A stretch of DNA of 9,089 nt from Seribacter sulfatis (GCF_964187635.1 NZ_CAXLMO010000109.1:1-9089); one strand, 5' to 3'; shown: positions 1 to 7,490, numbered from the stretch's first letter. Program-made: numbers and translations. The notes: generated from the letters alone by a model not told the origin.

Positions 1-321
1 CGGCATACCTCTTTTGATATGCGCTTTGATGCTTTGAAAATGTTGATGAATGCAATGTCTGGCAGGGAATTGGCCCGTCATGACCGCCACTCGGCTGGGG
101 GTGCATACTGGGCTATTGACGGTGAAATTCGTGAAGTCCATGCCCTCGCCAGCCATTTTATCCAGATGAGGGGTTTGGCAAAAAGTACTGCCATGAATTC
201 CCAGATCTCCGTAACCCCAATCATCGGCGAAGATGAAAATAATGTTGGGTTTAGGCGTTTCATCTGCCGAAACTGAGGTGAAGGTCAGTAAAAGTAGGCC
301 CAGGTATATGAATTTTTTCAT
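1..321 (-). CDS. Sulfatase (S1, Cys-type), N-terminal part, cut by window edge
   Basis: This is the first 107 codons of a secreted sulfatase whose remainder lies beyond the left edge. It begins at ATG 321-319 and stays open to base 1. Residues 1-19 form a signal peptide (Lys-Lys, then a Leu-rich core, ending SVSA before DE). The alkaline-phosphatase-fold start PNIIFIFADDWGYGDLG follows, with metal-binding D33-D34. The maturation motif CTPSR has its Cys at residue 73 and is followed by VAVMTGQ. Sulfatase-maturating enzymes convert this Cys to formylglycine, the catalytic nucleophile. The stretch after it (ARHCIHQHF) is distinctive, but I cannot assign a SulfAtlas subfamily or substrate. The gene lies 23 bp after the stop of the upstream sulfatase and is probably the fifth gene of the same operon. 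No Shine-Dalgarno sequence is visible before the ATG. The family assignment is firm; substrate and full length are unknown. Confidence 0.93.
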   Translation of the reverse strand, partial: MKKFIYLGLLLLTFTSVSADETPKPNIIFIFADDWGYGDLGIHGSTFCQTPHLDKMAGEGMDFTNFTVNSPVCTPSRVAVMTGQFPARHCIHQHFQSIKAHIKRGMP

Positions 322-344
322 ATTTATTTGGAGTCGAGAAACGT

Positions 345-1820
345 TTAGAACGGAGCCGGAGACCAATCTGGAATGCCTATTTTTTTAAGTTGCTTGTGAT
401 AGCGAATATTGAGCGGAAATTCCTCCTCTTCCAGTCGTGGTAGACCTTCGTTAACCATCCAGGGCAGGGTTGATTGCCACCATTGATCAAACGATTGACT
501 TAGCTTTTGCACGACTTCGGGATTGGTTTCCGCGACATCGGTGAGCTGGTAGGGATCTTTTGAAATATCATATAGCTCCCGGTTGTTGACCAACCGCCAG
601 CGATCGGTTCGGACTGCGCATTTTGCATACACAGCGGTATCTCGCTTACCAGGATTCCAGCGTCCGCAATGAAAGAATAACTCTCGATCCGGCCAATCGG
701 CCTTCGGGTCTTTCAGCAGAGGTAGCAGTGAGCGGCCTTCTAATTCCTGCATCTTCGCCGGTAATTCGGCTCCGGCTAGCTCGGTAAAGGTTTGGTAGAT
801 ATCGAGATGAGCCGTCAGTGAATCGATATTGACGTTTTCATCGAGCACCCCATGCCACTGCCAAAACATCGGGATATGGGTTCCGCCTTCGTGAGGTGAG
901 TTTTTTGCGCCTCTGAGATTGGCATTAAAGTGACGGATTTTCTCGCCGTTCAGTCTACCCTTGAGATGAGTGGCACCGTTATCGGTCATAAAGATTACCA
1001 AGGTGTTTTCCAGGGCTTGCCACTCTTTAAGTTTTGCCACCATCGCACCAAAGTTGTCGTCGATATTTTCGACCATCCCGTAGCGACCAGCAGTCCCTTT
1101 GTCGTAGCCCATCTCAATAAATCGCTTGGTATATTTCTCCGGAGCCACCAAAGGTGCGTGTGGAGCGTTTAATGAAATATAGGCAAAATACGGTTTTTGA
1201 TCGGTGTGCTGCTTTTTAATCCATGCCAAACCGGAATCGAAGAACAAGTCGGTACAGTAGCCTTTGGTCTGAATGATGGTGTCGTTGTGCAGCAGAACAT
1301 TGTCGAAGTATAGATTCTCTCCGTTCGGTGGGAAATCACCCAGTCGAACCTGCCCGATCCCGCCGGAACCGTGAATCAGGACTTCATCAAAACCACGACT
1401 TCCCGGTAGGTACGCCTCTTCATCACCGAGATGCCATTTGCCGAAAATCCCAGTCGTGTAGCCAGCCTTTTGCAATGCTTGTGGAAAGGTATAGGCATCG
1501 AGCGCCATGCGTTCCCGCTGGTAGATCGTATGGGTAACCCCATTTTTAAACGGCACACGGCCACTCATCAACGCTGCCCGAGTCGGCGCGCAGGTCGGGC
1601 TCACCTGGAAATCGGTGAAGCGGACGGCTTTATCATGAAACTGATCGATATGGGGCGTCTTCACGACTTTATTCCCCATACAGGAGAGATCGCCCATGCC
1701 CTGATCATCGGTTATCACCAGGATAATATTGGGACGGGATCCCTTGAGCGTTTCACCATGCGCACCGCAGCAAAGTAGTGCGATACCGGCAATCAATAAT
1801 TTTCTATAGATTTGGATCAT
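345..1820 (-). CDS. Secreted sulfatase (S1, Cys-type, CAPTR motif)
   Basis: A complete sulfatase of 491 residues if started at ATG 1820-1818. It should hydrolyse sulfate esters on a glycan outside the cytoplasm after formylglycine formation. The N-terminus (MIQIYRKLLIAGIALLCC) is a signal peptide, probably cut after GAHG. Visible motifs in ATG numbering are PNIILVITDDQGMGD with D38-D39, CAPTR with Cys77, GKWHLG with K128 and H130, APHAP with H221, TDNG with D280-N281, and LRGAKNSPHEGG with K306. Thr replaces the commoner Ser in the maturation motif, which still fits C-x-P-x-R. The segment GFDEVLIHGSGGIGQ is seen in many PVC 'arylsulfatases'; the substrate is not predictable. A TTG two codons upstream (1826) lies 5 nt after an AGAGG and competes as start, while the ATG lies 11 nt after it. 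Neighbouring sulfatases are each 23 bp away, so it is cotranscribed. Confidence 0.95.
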   Translation of the reverse strand: MIQIYRKLLIAGIALLCCGAHGETLKGSRPNIILVITDDQGMGDLSCMGNKVVKTPHIDQFHDKAVRFTDFQVSPTCAPTRAALMSGRVPFKNGVTHTIYQRERMALDAYTFPQALQKAGYTTGIFGKWHLGDEEAYLPGSRGFDEVLIHGSGGIGQVRLGDFPPNGENLYFDNVLLHNDTIIQTKGYCTDLFFDSGLAWIKKQHTDQKPYFAYISLNAPHAPLVAPEKYTKRFIEMGYDKGTAGRYGMVENIDDNFGAMVAKLKEWQALENTLVIFMTDNGATHLKGRLNGEKIRHFNANLRGAKNSPHEGGTHIPMFWQWHGVLDENVNIDSLTAHLDIYQTFTELAGAELPAKMQELEGRSLLPLLKDPKADWPDRELFFHCGRWNPGKRDTAVYAKCAVRTDRWRLVNNRELYDISKDPYQLTDVAETNPEVVQKLSQSFDQWWQSTLPWMVNEGLPRLEEEEFPLNIRYHKQLKKIGIPDWSPAPF

Positions 1821-1831
1821 AAACAAAAATA

Positions 1832-1836
1832 CCTCT
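1832..1836 (-). promoter_or_regulatory. Ribosome binding site AGAGG deciding the start of the 345-1820 sulfatase
   Basis: On the minus strand AGAGG precedes two in-frame start candidates: TTG (1826-1824) after 5 nt and ATG (1820-1818) after 11 nt. Spacing favours TTG and codon preference favours ATG. Both give a workable signal peptide, differing by two residues. Confidence 0.45.
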
Positions 1837-1843
1837 TCAAAAG

Positions 1844-3253
1844 TTAGTAGTTGAGCGTGGCTCCTTTCATGGGCTTCTGACGCTCATTCAGCCACCAATC
1901 TTTTGGGCCTTCTGCCTCGATATTCTTCCAGACCTTTAGTAGCGCAGTTTTCATTTCCTCCAACTTTTCGGGCATACTGGTGGCGAGATCGTTTTGCTCC
2001 CGCCAATCTTTTTGAATTTCGAAAAGCAGAAATTGGGTAAGGGTTTCATCGCCAACAATTTTCCAATCGCCCAGACGTAACGCGACTCGATCGGCTGCCT
2101 GCGAAACGTGAGTCCTCCAGAAAAGTGGTATTTTGCGAGTTAAATCTTTACCTTGGAAAGCAGGAAGCATGCTCACCCCGTCGATGGTGCGATCGGTAGG
2201 TAGAGGGATATCAACGACATCAAGAATGGTTGAAAAAATGTCGGTGCCAATCACCGGCACATCGTTAGTAGTTCCGGCCGGAATATGCCCCGGCCAGCGA
2301 GCGATACCGGGCACCCTGATACCGCCTTCATGACTACTCCGCTTGCCCCCTCGCAAGCCACCGGTCGTCCCGCCAAACCTGGCGACCGGGCCATTATCGG
2401 AAGTGAAAAACAAAAACGTATTCTCACTCACTCCTTCTTTATCGAGCGCTTCCATCACCTGACCGAGAGCGTGATCCAACTGAGTGATATTACCCATATA
2501 TTTGCTATTTTCATGCCCCTTGTAGAGAGCTTCAAACTGCGGATCGGTCGCGATCGGCGAGTGCGGCTCATGCACCCACACCGATAAAACGAAGGGCTTT
2601 GACTGATCCCGTATCTCGCTCAGCCAACGCTCAGCCTCCGACGCGACCAGTTGAGCGGAATAGCCCTCCATCTCCCCCACGGCTTCACCTTTACGGAAGA
2701 AATTATCCGGATTCCTGTGACTCGGCTCGGCATTGTTGTGGGTATACATCCAATAATCGTAGCCGTGGTCACCCGGTTGCGGGTAATCCGGGTTATTGAA
2801 CTGCTGCTTCGAATTAAGATGCCATTTCCCGACATGGCAGGTCTCGTAACCGATTTCCTTCAGCAACTCCGGATAGGTGATCTCGCTGGCCCGGAGGTGG
2901 GCCTCGTGATTGCCCGAAAGATGGCGCCAGACACCGTTGCGGTAAGGCGTTCTACCAGTGAGAATAGCGGCACGCGAAGGGGAGCACACACCCGCGGCCG
3001 AATAACACTGGGTAAACTTGACTCCCTGCGAGGCCAGCTTGTCGAGGTTGGGAGTCTGGATGAGCGGATGCCCGTAGGTCGCCGAGTCGCCCCAGCCCAT
3101 GTCGTCCGCAACAAAGACGACGATGTTTGGTTTGTTAGGACGGCTATCTTCAGCAGAGGCAATTTCAGTCAACAGAGATGCAACACATAACGGGAAAACG
3201 AATCGAGTTACATAACTGAAAAACGGCATATTATTATTTTGGGAAATATTCAT
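1844..3253 (-). CDS. Secreted sulfatase (S1, Cys-type, CSPSR motif)
   Basis: A complete 469-residue sulfatase. The start ATG overlaps the stop of the upstream sulfatase (ATGA) and is preceded by the best Shine-Dalgarno sequence in the window. The signal peptide covers residues 1-34, with a hydrophobic core around FVFPLCVASLL and likely cleavage after IASA. Catalytic signatures are PNIVVFVADDMGWGD with D50-D51, CSPSRAAILTGR with Cys90, GKWHL with K143 and H145, HEPHSP with H231, TSDNG with D286-N287, and GGKRSSHEGG with K304. The C-terminal subdomain ends with the short RQKPMKGATLNY tail. This is the classical motif set of ARSA/GALNS-like enzymes, so hydrolytic sulfatase activity is well supported. 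The sulfate position it attacks cannot be read from sequence. The overlap with its neighbour implies translational coupling and roughly matched output. Confidence 0.96.
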   Translation of the reverse strand: MNISQNNNMPFFSYVTRFVFPLCVASLLTEIASAEDSRPNKPNIVVFVADDMGWGDSATYGHPLIQTPNLDKLASQGVKFTQCYSAAGVCSPSRAAILTGRTPYRNGVWRHLSGNHEAHLRASEITYPELLKEIGYETCHVGKWHLNSKQQFNNPDYPQPGDHGYDYWMYTHNNAEPSHRNPDNFFRKGEAVGEMEGYSAQLVASEAERWLSEIRDQSKPFVLSVWVHEPHSPIATDPQFEALYKGHENSKYMGNITQLDHALGQVMEALDKEGVSENTFLFFTSDNGPVARFGGTTGGLRGGKRSSHEGGIRVPGIARWPGHIPAGTTNDVPVIGTDIFSTILDVVDIPLPTDRTIDGVSMLPAFQGKDLTRKIPLFWRTHVSQAADRVALRLGDWKIVGDETLTQFLLFEIQKDWREQNDLATSMPEKLEEMKTALLKVWKNIEAEGPKDWWLNERQKPMKGATLNY

Positions 3254-4827
3254 TTATTCCTTCCTTTTTCATTCTTCCAAAGTTTGATGGCAGCCACATC
3301 ATTCTTCGCATTTAAGCCATCGGTGCTGCGTCCGCGCGAGACATCGTCTTTGAGCTGTGCTAACAGACGTGCCGCAACTTCCAGATTCTTCTCATAGAGA
3401 TTCGTCGTTTCAGCTGGATCCTGTTCCAAGTCATAGAGCTGACCCTTTAGTGCGTCGGACACTTTAGACATCTCTTTCTCATTCGGCAGAGTCCAGCCAC
3501 CAGATCCTTTTGCCAAGAGGAGCTTCCACTTGCCCTGACGATAAGCGAAGTGCCCACTCACGCTGTGGTTTACAATTCCTTTGCGTGAGAATTCAACTGG
3601 CTTTCCTTTGAAGATTGGCAAAATACTTTCACTGTCTTCGCCGGCATTTGCAGGTAGTTCCTTGCCAACCAACTCGGCACAGGTCGCGAGCAGGTCTGTC
3701 TGGCAGGTAATCACATCCGACCTGCTACCGGCTTTGATGACTGCGGGCCATTTAACCAGAAATGGCACGCGGTGGCCACCTTCCCAAAGATCTGCCTTGG
3801 AGCCACGGTATTGAGCACTAGCGAAGTGGCCATGGCCTTCAAGTTGCTTAAAGTTGGCGGCTTTGGAACAACCATTATCACTCGTCACGATGAGCAAAGT
3901 ATTGCCTGAAAGCCCCTGCGCATCCAGGGCCTGAACAACTTGTCCGACGATGTCGTCGGTCTGCATCATGAAGTCGCCATACTGGCCAATACCACTTTGC
4001 CCCTGCCACTTTTGAGAAGGAACTATGGGCGTATGCGGCGATGGCAATGGCATGTAGATGAAGAAAGGCTTGTTGCTCTGATACTCGGATATGAATTGGA
4101 CTGTTTCCGCCGCAAGTTTGCCCAAAACTTCAATTGCTTCAAAGTCCTCGGTCGCAGGCCCAGGGCGTTTGAACGCTTTGACATGAGTGCCTTCGCCTAC
4201 CCAGTTACGATCACGGATCCACACATAAGGAGGAAAATCCAGGGACGCGGTAATACCAAACCAGGAATCAAATCCGAGATCGACTGGACCCCCTTGAATG
4301 CTGCCTTTCCAATCGATGTTAGAGAGTTGGCCCGAAGGAAATGGGCCCATCTTCAGCTTCTCTCTGATGCCGACAGCAGCTCGGGCTTGCTTACCGTCGA
4401 TCGTCGCGATGTCCAGCCCCAAGTGCCACTTACCAATCATGGCAGTGGTGTAACCATTGTCACTGAGGAAACGAGGGACGGTCATTCGAGTCGTTGGAAT
4501 TAGGGGCAAGCCGTAGCCATTGAGCACACCCTCCTGCAACTTTGTGCGCCAATTATAGCGACCAGTGATGATGCCGTAGCGAGTCGGTGTGCAGACTGAG
4601 GAGGTTGTGTGTGCATCGGTAAATATCATACCCTCCGCAGCGACGCGGTCCATGTGTGGCGTGGCGATTTTACCCCGCCCTGGATTCAGGCACTGCACAT
4701 CGCCGTAGCCCATATCATCCGCCAAAATATAGACGATATTTGGTTGTGAATCCGCAAGTAATAAGAGTGGCAGTAACGCAGCCAGTGCACCGACTTTAAA
4801 AAGAGAGAAGGGATTTCTATTTTTCAC
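3250..4827 (-). CDS. Secreted sulfatase (S1, Cys-type, CTPTR motif; arylsulfatase A-like)
   Basis: A complete 525-residue sulfatase. The start is a GTG at 4827-4825: the in-frame codons upstream hit a TAG within five codons, and the next Met is residue 39, inside the catalytic core. Only GTG therefore preserves the signal peptide (LFKVGALAALLPLLLLADS). Motifs are PNIVYILADDMGYGD with D37-D38, CTPTRYGIITGRYNWR with Cys79, GKWHLG with K133 and H135, SPHTP with H265, TSDNG with D317-N318, and RGSKADLWEGG with K344. The CTPTRYG...TGRYNWRT block together with NPGRGKI...TPHMDR is typical of a large PVC 'arylsulfatase A' group. A loop at about residues 140-215 is longer than in its neighbours and may shape the substrate pocket. 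It is 22 bp downstream of the preceding sulfatase and overlaps the next by 4 bp. Activity class is certain, substrate unknown. Confidence 0.95.
   Translation of the reverse strand: MKNRNPFSLFKVGALAALLPLLLLADSQPNIVYILADDMGYGDVQCLNPGRGKIATPHMDRVAAEGMIFTDAHTTSSVCTPTRYGIITGRYNWRTKLQEGVLNGYGLPLIPTTRMTVPRFLSDNGYTTAMIGKWHLGLDIATIDGKQARAAVGIREKLKMGPFPSGQLSNIDWKGSIQGGPVDLGFDSWFGITASLDFPPYVWIRDRNWVGEGTHVKAFKRPGPATEDFEAIEVLGKLAAETVQFISEYQSNKPFFIYMPLPSPHTPIVPSQKWQGQSGIGQYGDFMMQTDDIVGQVVQALDAQGLSGNTLLIVTSDNGCSKAANFKQLEGHGHFASAQYRGSKADLWEGGHRVPFLVKWPAVIKAGSRSDVITCQTDLLATCAELVGKELPANAGEDSESILPIFKGKPVEFSRKGIVNHSVSGHFAYRQGKWKLLLAKGSGGWTLPNEKEMSKVSDALKGQLYDLEQDPAETTNLYEKNLEVAARLLAQLKDDVSRGRSTDGLNAKNDVAAIKLWKNEKGRNK
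3257..3266 (-). promoter_or_regulatory. Strong Shine-Dalgarno sequence inside the end of the preceding sulfatase gene
   Basis: The minus strand reads AAGGAAGGAA, then a 5-nt spacer (AATAA), then the ATG at 3253. It sits within the last codons of the upstream sulfatase, so ribosomes finishing that gene can restart here. No other start in this window has a comparably strong site. Confidence 0.7.
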
Positions 4828-4849
4828 ATATCGAATGTTCTAATTGTCG

Positions 4850-6763
4850 CTATTTTGCGGCCGCAACATCGCTGAATTGCATGAACCCATTCTCATCGAT
4901 CAGCATGAAGCAGTAGCCAGCGATATTTGCTGGAATCACCGCACTCACACTTGAACCATTTTTGCTTACCTTGGCCGGTAAACGCATTCCCGGGATAAAC
5001 TCTGCTGTCACCGCATCTTTGCTACCACGTTTGTTTTTCTTTTTGCCAACCGATGGTGCGTCGCAATAAATCACAACCGCTTCCCGAATCATCGGGCCAC
5101 TCGGTTGGATTGCGAGCTGTGCCTTGCGTGAGGATTTCTTGAAAGAAGCATCTCCGAGCTTAGCGACCGGTTTTTTCTTACCTGCGTAGTTTGGATTCAA
5201 ATACGGGAGCTCTGCATGATTTGCGACGAGGGCTTGGTCGAGCAGTCCGCTCAGTCGATCTACTATTAAGCTATATTTAGGATTCTTCGCGAGGTCGTAG
5301 GTTTCCTCGAAGTCGTTGCGCTGACCGTCTTGGTAGAGTCGATACAGTTCGTAGTCATTCGTGAAGTATCGTTTGTAGAGTTTAAAATCTTTGCTGCGAA
5401 TGGCTGACTTCATCGAGTCTTTTCCACCATGTGGATAATGCCAGAAAAGGAACTCACGTTCTTTGCCATTTTGATCGAGTACCTGAGTGCTTTTGCCTTT
5501 CAATACAGGAGTGATGTCCAAACCACTGAGCTTCGCCTCATCTTCGGCGGAGATCTCGGTGTCGGTCAGAACAAGGAATGTAGGGAAGAAATCGAGCTGA
5601 TTGATCATGCCATCAAACTGAGTGCCTGCCGGGACTGTAGGACCAGCAATTACCATAGGCACGCGCACGCCGCCTTCTTCTGCATGGGTTTTGCCATATT
5701 TAAGCGGCGAATTATCCGAGAGTGTTTCTTTACCATGCCTCGTGGCTCCACCGTTGTCAGAGCTGAAGAAAATATAGGTCGTTTCGTACAGCTTCTTACC
5801 TGGGCTGCGAGGATCATCGGTTCTCTCAAGGAAATCGACCACGCGTCCAAGACTCCAGTCCACGCTGGTTACCATGGCGGCAAAGTAAGGGTTCTGTTGT
5901 CCAGGCAGGCTCATGTCTCCTGGTTTCGGGGGGAATGGTTGGCCGAGTTTATCGCAGTAATACTCAAGCAGTTCGCCATTGCGCGTCATCGCCGGCCAGT
6001 GAACCATCCAATGGCACAGATTCAGGAAGAACGGCTGATCCCCACTTTCAGCAATGAACTTGATCGCGGATTCGGTGACCTCATCGTAGGGATAGGAAAT
6101 CCCTTCCGGCTTTTTCTCGCTGAATGGTGGAAACTTTTCCTTACTCAAGGGATGCTTGGGATCTTCTGCAGTCGCAAAGCCTTTGGTTCGATCCGGCACA
6201 CTGCGGTGGATGCCCCGGTCTTCGTTGACGAACTCAAAACCATAGCTCGCCGATGAAAGACCAATATGCCATTTGCCGGAGTGGCCTGTACGGTAGCCGT
6301 TCGCCTTCAGCGCATCCGCAATCGTCAGGTGATTTCGATCCAACTGTCCCTCCAGGTAAGGAGGAATCAGACGCTCGGTTTTCTTGGCATCCTTTCTGTT
6401 ATCTAGCGTGACGTGCGTGAAGCGTGTTTTCGCAGGATGCTGTCCTGTGAGGATCGCAGCACGCGAGGGTGAACAGGTAGGAGCGGGCGAATAAGCCTGA
6501 GTAAAGTTCATACCAGACTTTGCAAGCTTCACTAGATTCGGAGTCTCATAGGGAGTTGGTTTATCAACATCATTGAGCGGAGTCGCCTGCCATCCGAGAT
6601 CATCAATGTAAAAGATAATGATGTTGGGAGTAATCTCTTCAGCCTCTTCCGCTAGAGCTACTAGGGGGAAACAGAGGCAACTGACAAGAGTAAAGGTGGT
6701 CGAAAAGATACTCAGAGAAATTGAAGGTAGCTTAGTTTTTAATCTTCTGATGGACTTTCTCAT
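4850..6763 (-). CDS. Secreted sulfatase (S1, Cys-type) with C-terminal extension; first gene of the sulfatase run
   Basis: A complete 637-residue sulfatase, the longest of the five and the first after the large gap. Residues 1-38 form a long signal peptide: a basic start MRKSIRRLKTK, a hydrophobic stretch, and ALA before EEAEE. Motifs are PNIIIFYIDDLGWQ with D54-D55, CSPSRAAILTGQ with Cys97, GKWHIG with K164 and H166, WMVHWP with H255, SSDNGG with D336-N337, and YGKTHAEEGG with K358. The core ends near residue 525. Residues about 530-637 form an extra region: a Lys-rich linker, then an apparent beta-rich module with a second basic patch at 574-582 and a conserved-looking FMLIDENGFMQF near the end. 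Similar tails occur on other PVC sulfatases and may be an accessory beta-sandwich. The role is unknown. There is no Shine-Dalgarno sequence before the ATG. Inverted repeats lie 27-91 nt upstream. Confidence 0.95.
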   Translation of the reverse strand: MRKSIRRLKTKLPSISLSIFSTTFTLVSCLCFPLVALAEEAEEITPNIIIFYIDDLGWQATPLNDVDKPTPYETPNLVKLAKSGMNFTQAYSPAPTCSPSRAAILTGQHPAKTRFTHVTLDNRKDAKKTERLIPPYLEGQLDRNHLTIADALKANGYRTGHSGKWHIGLSSASYGFEFVNEDRGIHRSVPDRTKGFATAEDPKHPLSKEKFPPFSEKKPEGISYPYDEVTESAIKFIAESGDQPFFLNLCHWMVHWPAMTRNGELLEYYCDKLGQPFPPKPGDMSLPGQQNPYFAAMVTSVDWSLGRVVDFLERTDDPRSPGKKLYETTYIFFSSDNGGATRHGKETLSDNSPLKYGKTHAEEGGVRVPMVIAGPTVPAGTQFDGMINQLDFFPTFLVLTDTEISAEDEAKLSGLDITPVLKGKSTQVLDQNGKEREFLFWHYPHGGKDSMKSAIRSKDFKLYKRYFTNDYELYRLYQDGQRNDFEETYDLAKNPKYSLIVDRLSGLLDQALVANHAELPYLNPNYAGKKKPVAKLGDASFKKSSRKAQLAIQPSGPMIREAVVIYCDAPSVGKKKNKRGSKDAVTAEFIPGMRLPAKVSKNGSSVSAVIPANIAGYCFMLIDENGFMQFSDVAAAK

Positions 6764-6789
6764 TGAGGTTTAAATTCTAAGTAGTTAAG

Positions 6790-6808
6790 TTAAATGTTGT
6801 CCATTTAA
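6790..6808. promoter_or_regulatory. Perfect 7-bp inverted repeat, candidate operator upstream of sulfatase operon
   Basis: TTAAATG and CATTTAA flank a 5-bp spacer TTGTC, a perfect dyad whose near edge is 26 bp upstream of the sulfatase start codon at 6763. The position and AT-rich palindromic form fit a repressor operator or a small RNA hairpin. It shares two bases with the larger inverted repeat next to it. The function is inferred. Confidence 0.35.
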
Positions 6809-6854
6809 AAAGGGGTATTCAAGCAATGTTTTGCTGCCCAAGCATGCCCTTTTT
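6807..6854 (-). terminator. Terminator- or attenuator-like hairpin in the sulfatase leader
   Basis: AAAAAGGG (6807-6814) and CCCTTTTT (6847-6854) are perfect 8-bp inverted arms around a 32-nt interior. The interior holds a second small stem, AGCAA (6822-6826) with TTGCT (6831-6835) and a 4-nt loop. Read on the minus strand, the structure ends in CCCC then five T, 43 nt before the first sulfatase start. This could be an intrinsic terminator for readthrough from the lipoprotein or an attenuator of the sulfatase operon. The long interior makes it weaker than a classical terminator. Confidence 0.35.
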
Positions 6855-7005
6855 CTAGAATATTAAGCGTTGAGTTTTCGTACATAACCCAACCATCGTG
6901 ATTAGATCATTGAGTCGGAACTTGACTCGGTAATATGCGGATTCGGAACGATAAAAAGTTTTCGTTTTTGACTGAGCGGTTTCCTGGAACGTTAAATAAT
7001 TCTCC

Positions 7006-7029
7006 GGCAGGCAATGCGAGTGCCTTGCC
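7006..7029. repeat. Imperfect GC-rich hairpin
   Basis: GGCAGGCA (7006-7013) pairs with TGCCTTGCC (7021-7029) with a single-base bulge and a 7-nt loop. An alternative perfect 6-bp pairing is AGGCAA with TTGCCT (7009-7014 / 7025-7030). It stands out in AT-rich DNA. The neighbouring homopolymer is A on the plus strand after the stem, so it is not an intrinsic terminator in either direction. It may be a leader RNA structure. Confidence 0.3.
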
Positions 7030-7293
7030 TAAAAAATAAACTAATATAGAGGCTAACAATTTTTAGTTACTCTATTTCAATATTTTTCATTTCGGATAAC
7101 TACCTTAATTTTTCTCAATAATTCGTAGGAATCCGATGACTCGGGACATTTTCCTTTCATTCAATTCATGCTTCACCATTGAGACCTTCCATTATCATAA
7201 ACGCGGATGCTGTGGTTCTTGGGATCCGGTAATACAAAGTGAGTGGTCACGAGTAGTGTGATTGCCGATTATCTTTTCAAAATTTGTATTTCT

Positions 7294-7311
7294 GTAACCA
7301 AGAGTTGGTAC
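7294..7311. repeat. Short tight inverted repeat ACCAA-GAG-TTGGT
   Basis: ACCAA (7297-7301) and TTGGT (7305-7309) surround GAG. The symmetry extends outward by GT/AC with one extra A on the left. It could be a protein-binding dyad or chance; nothing around it distinguishes the two. Confidence 0.2.
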
Positions 7312-7490
7312 GCTAAACACACAAATACTCGTTGCTTACCTGATCATTAGGTCAATCGTTCCCTATGTGTGCGATCATTAAAAATCTCACAATCCCTTAT
7401 GTTCAAACCTATCCAGAATTACAGGAAAACCAGCCCCACTATCTTCAATAATTTATAAAGATTTATTGATAGAATCCCACCAACAATAGG

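Larger units (their letters stand above)
6764..7490. other. Gene-free AT-rich intergenic region (leader or promoter of the sulfatase operon)
   Basis: About 730 bp separate the lipoprotein stop from the first sulfatase start. Local GC drops to about 30% in places, against about 50-60% in the sulfatases. I find no ORF above 60 codons, no tRNA-like cloverleaf and no transposase motif. The region holds several dyads (listed separately) and a direct repeat GATCATTA at 7342-7349 and 7373-7380, offset by 31 bp. It most likely carries the promoter and 5' leader of the sulfatase operon, but no convincing -35/-10 pair stands out on the minus strand. Confidence 0.6.

Noticed and set aside
2651..3190. 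179-codon plus-strand open frame
   Set aside because: Antisense to the N-terminal half of the 1844-3253 sulfatase. It is rich in Arg/Val/Ile patterns typical of a shadow frame in GC-rich coding DNA.
3940..4503. 187-codon plus-strand open frame
   Set aside because: Antisense to the catalytic core of the 3250-4827 sulfatase, with no independent coding evidence.
5429..6256. 275-codon open frame on the plus strand
   Set aside because: It lies entirely antisense to the 4850-6763 sulfatase, whose frame contains all family motifs. The plus-strand translation has no recognisable domain or signal.
7327..7355. TTGACC on the minus strand (7355-7350) as a -35 box
   Set aside because: No acceptable -10 hexamer occurs 16-18 bp downstream (ACGAGT or similar), so no promoter was called.
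7369..7390. Imperfect dyad GTGcGAT...ATCtCAC resembling a CRP-type site
   Set aside because: The half-sites are too far apart for a CRP/FNR-type operator and have a mismatch in each arm.
7446..7468. CAATAA/TTATTG stem just downstream of the lipoprotein as a terminator
   Set aside because: The stem is only 6 bp, all but one pair A-T, with an 11-nt loop and no T-tract after it on the minus strand.
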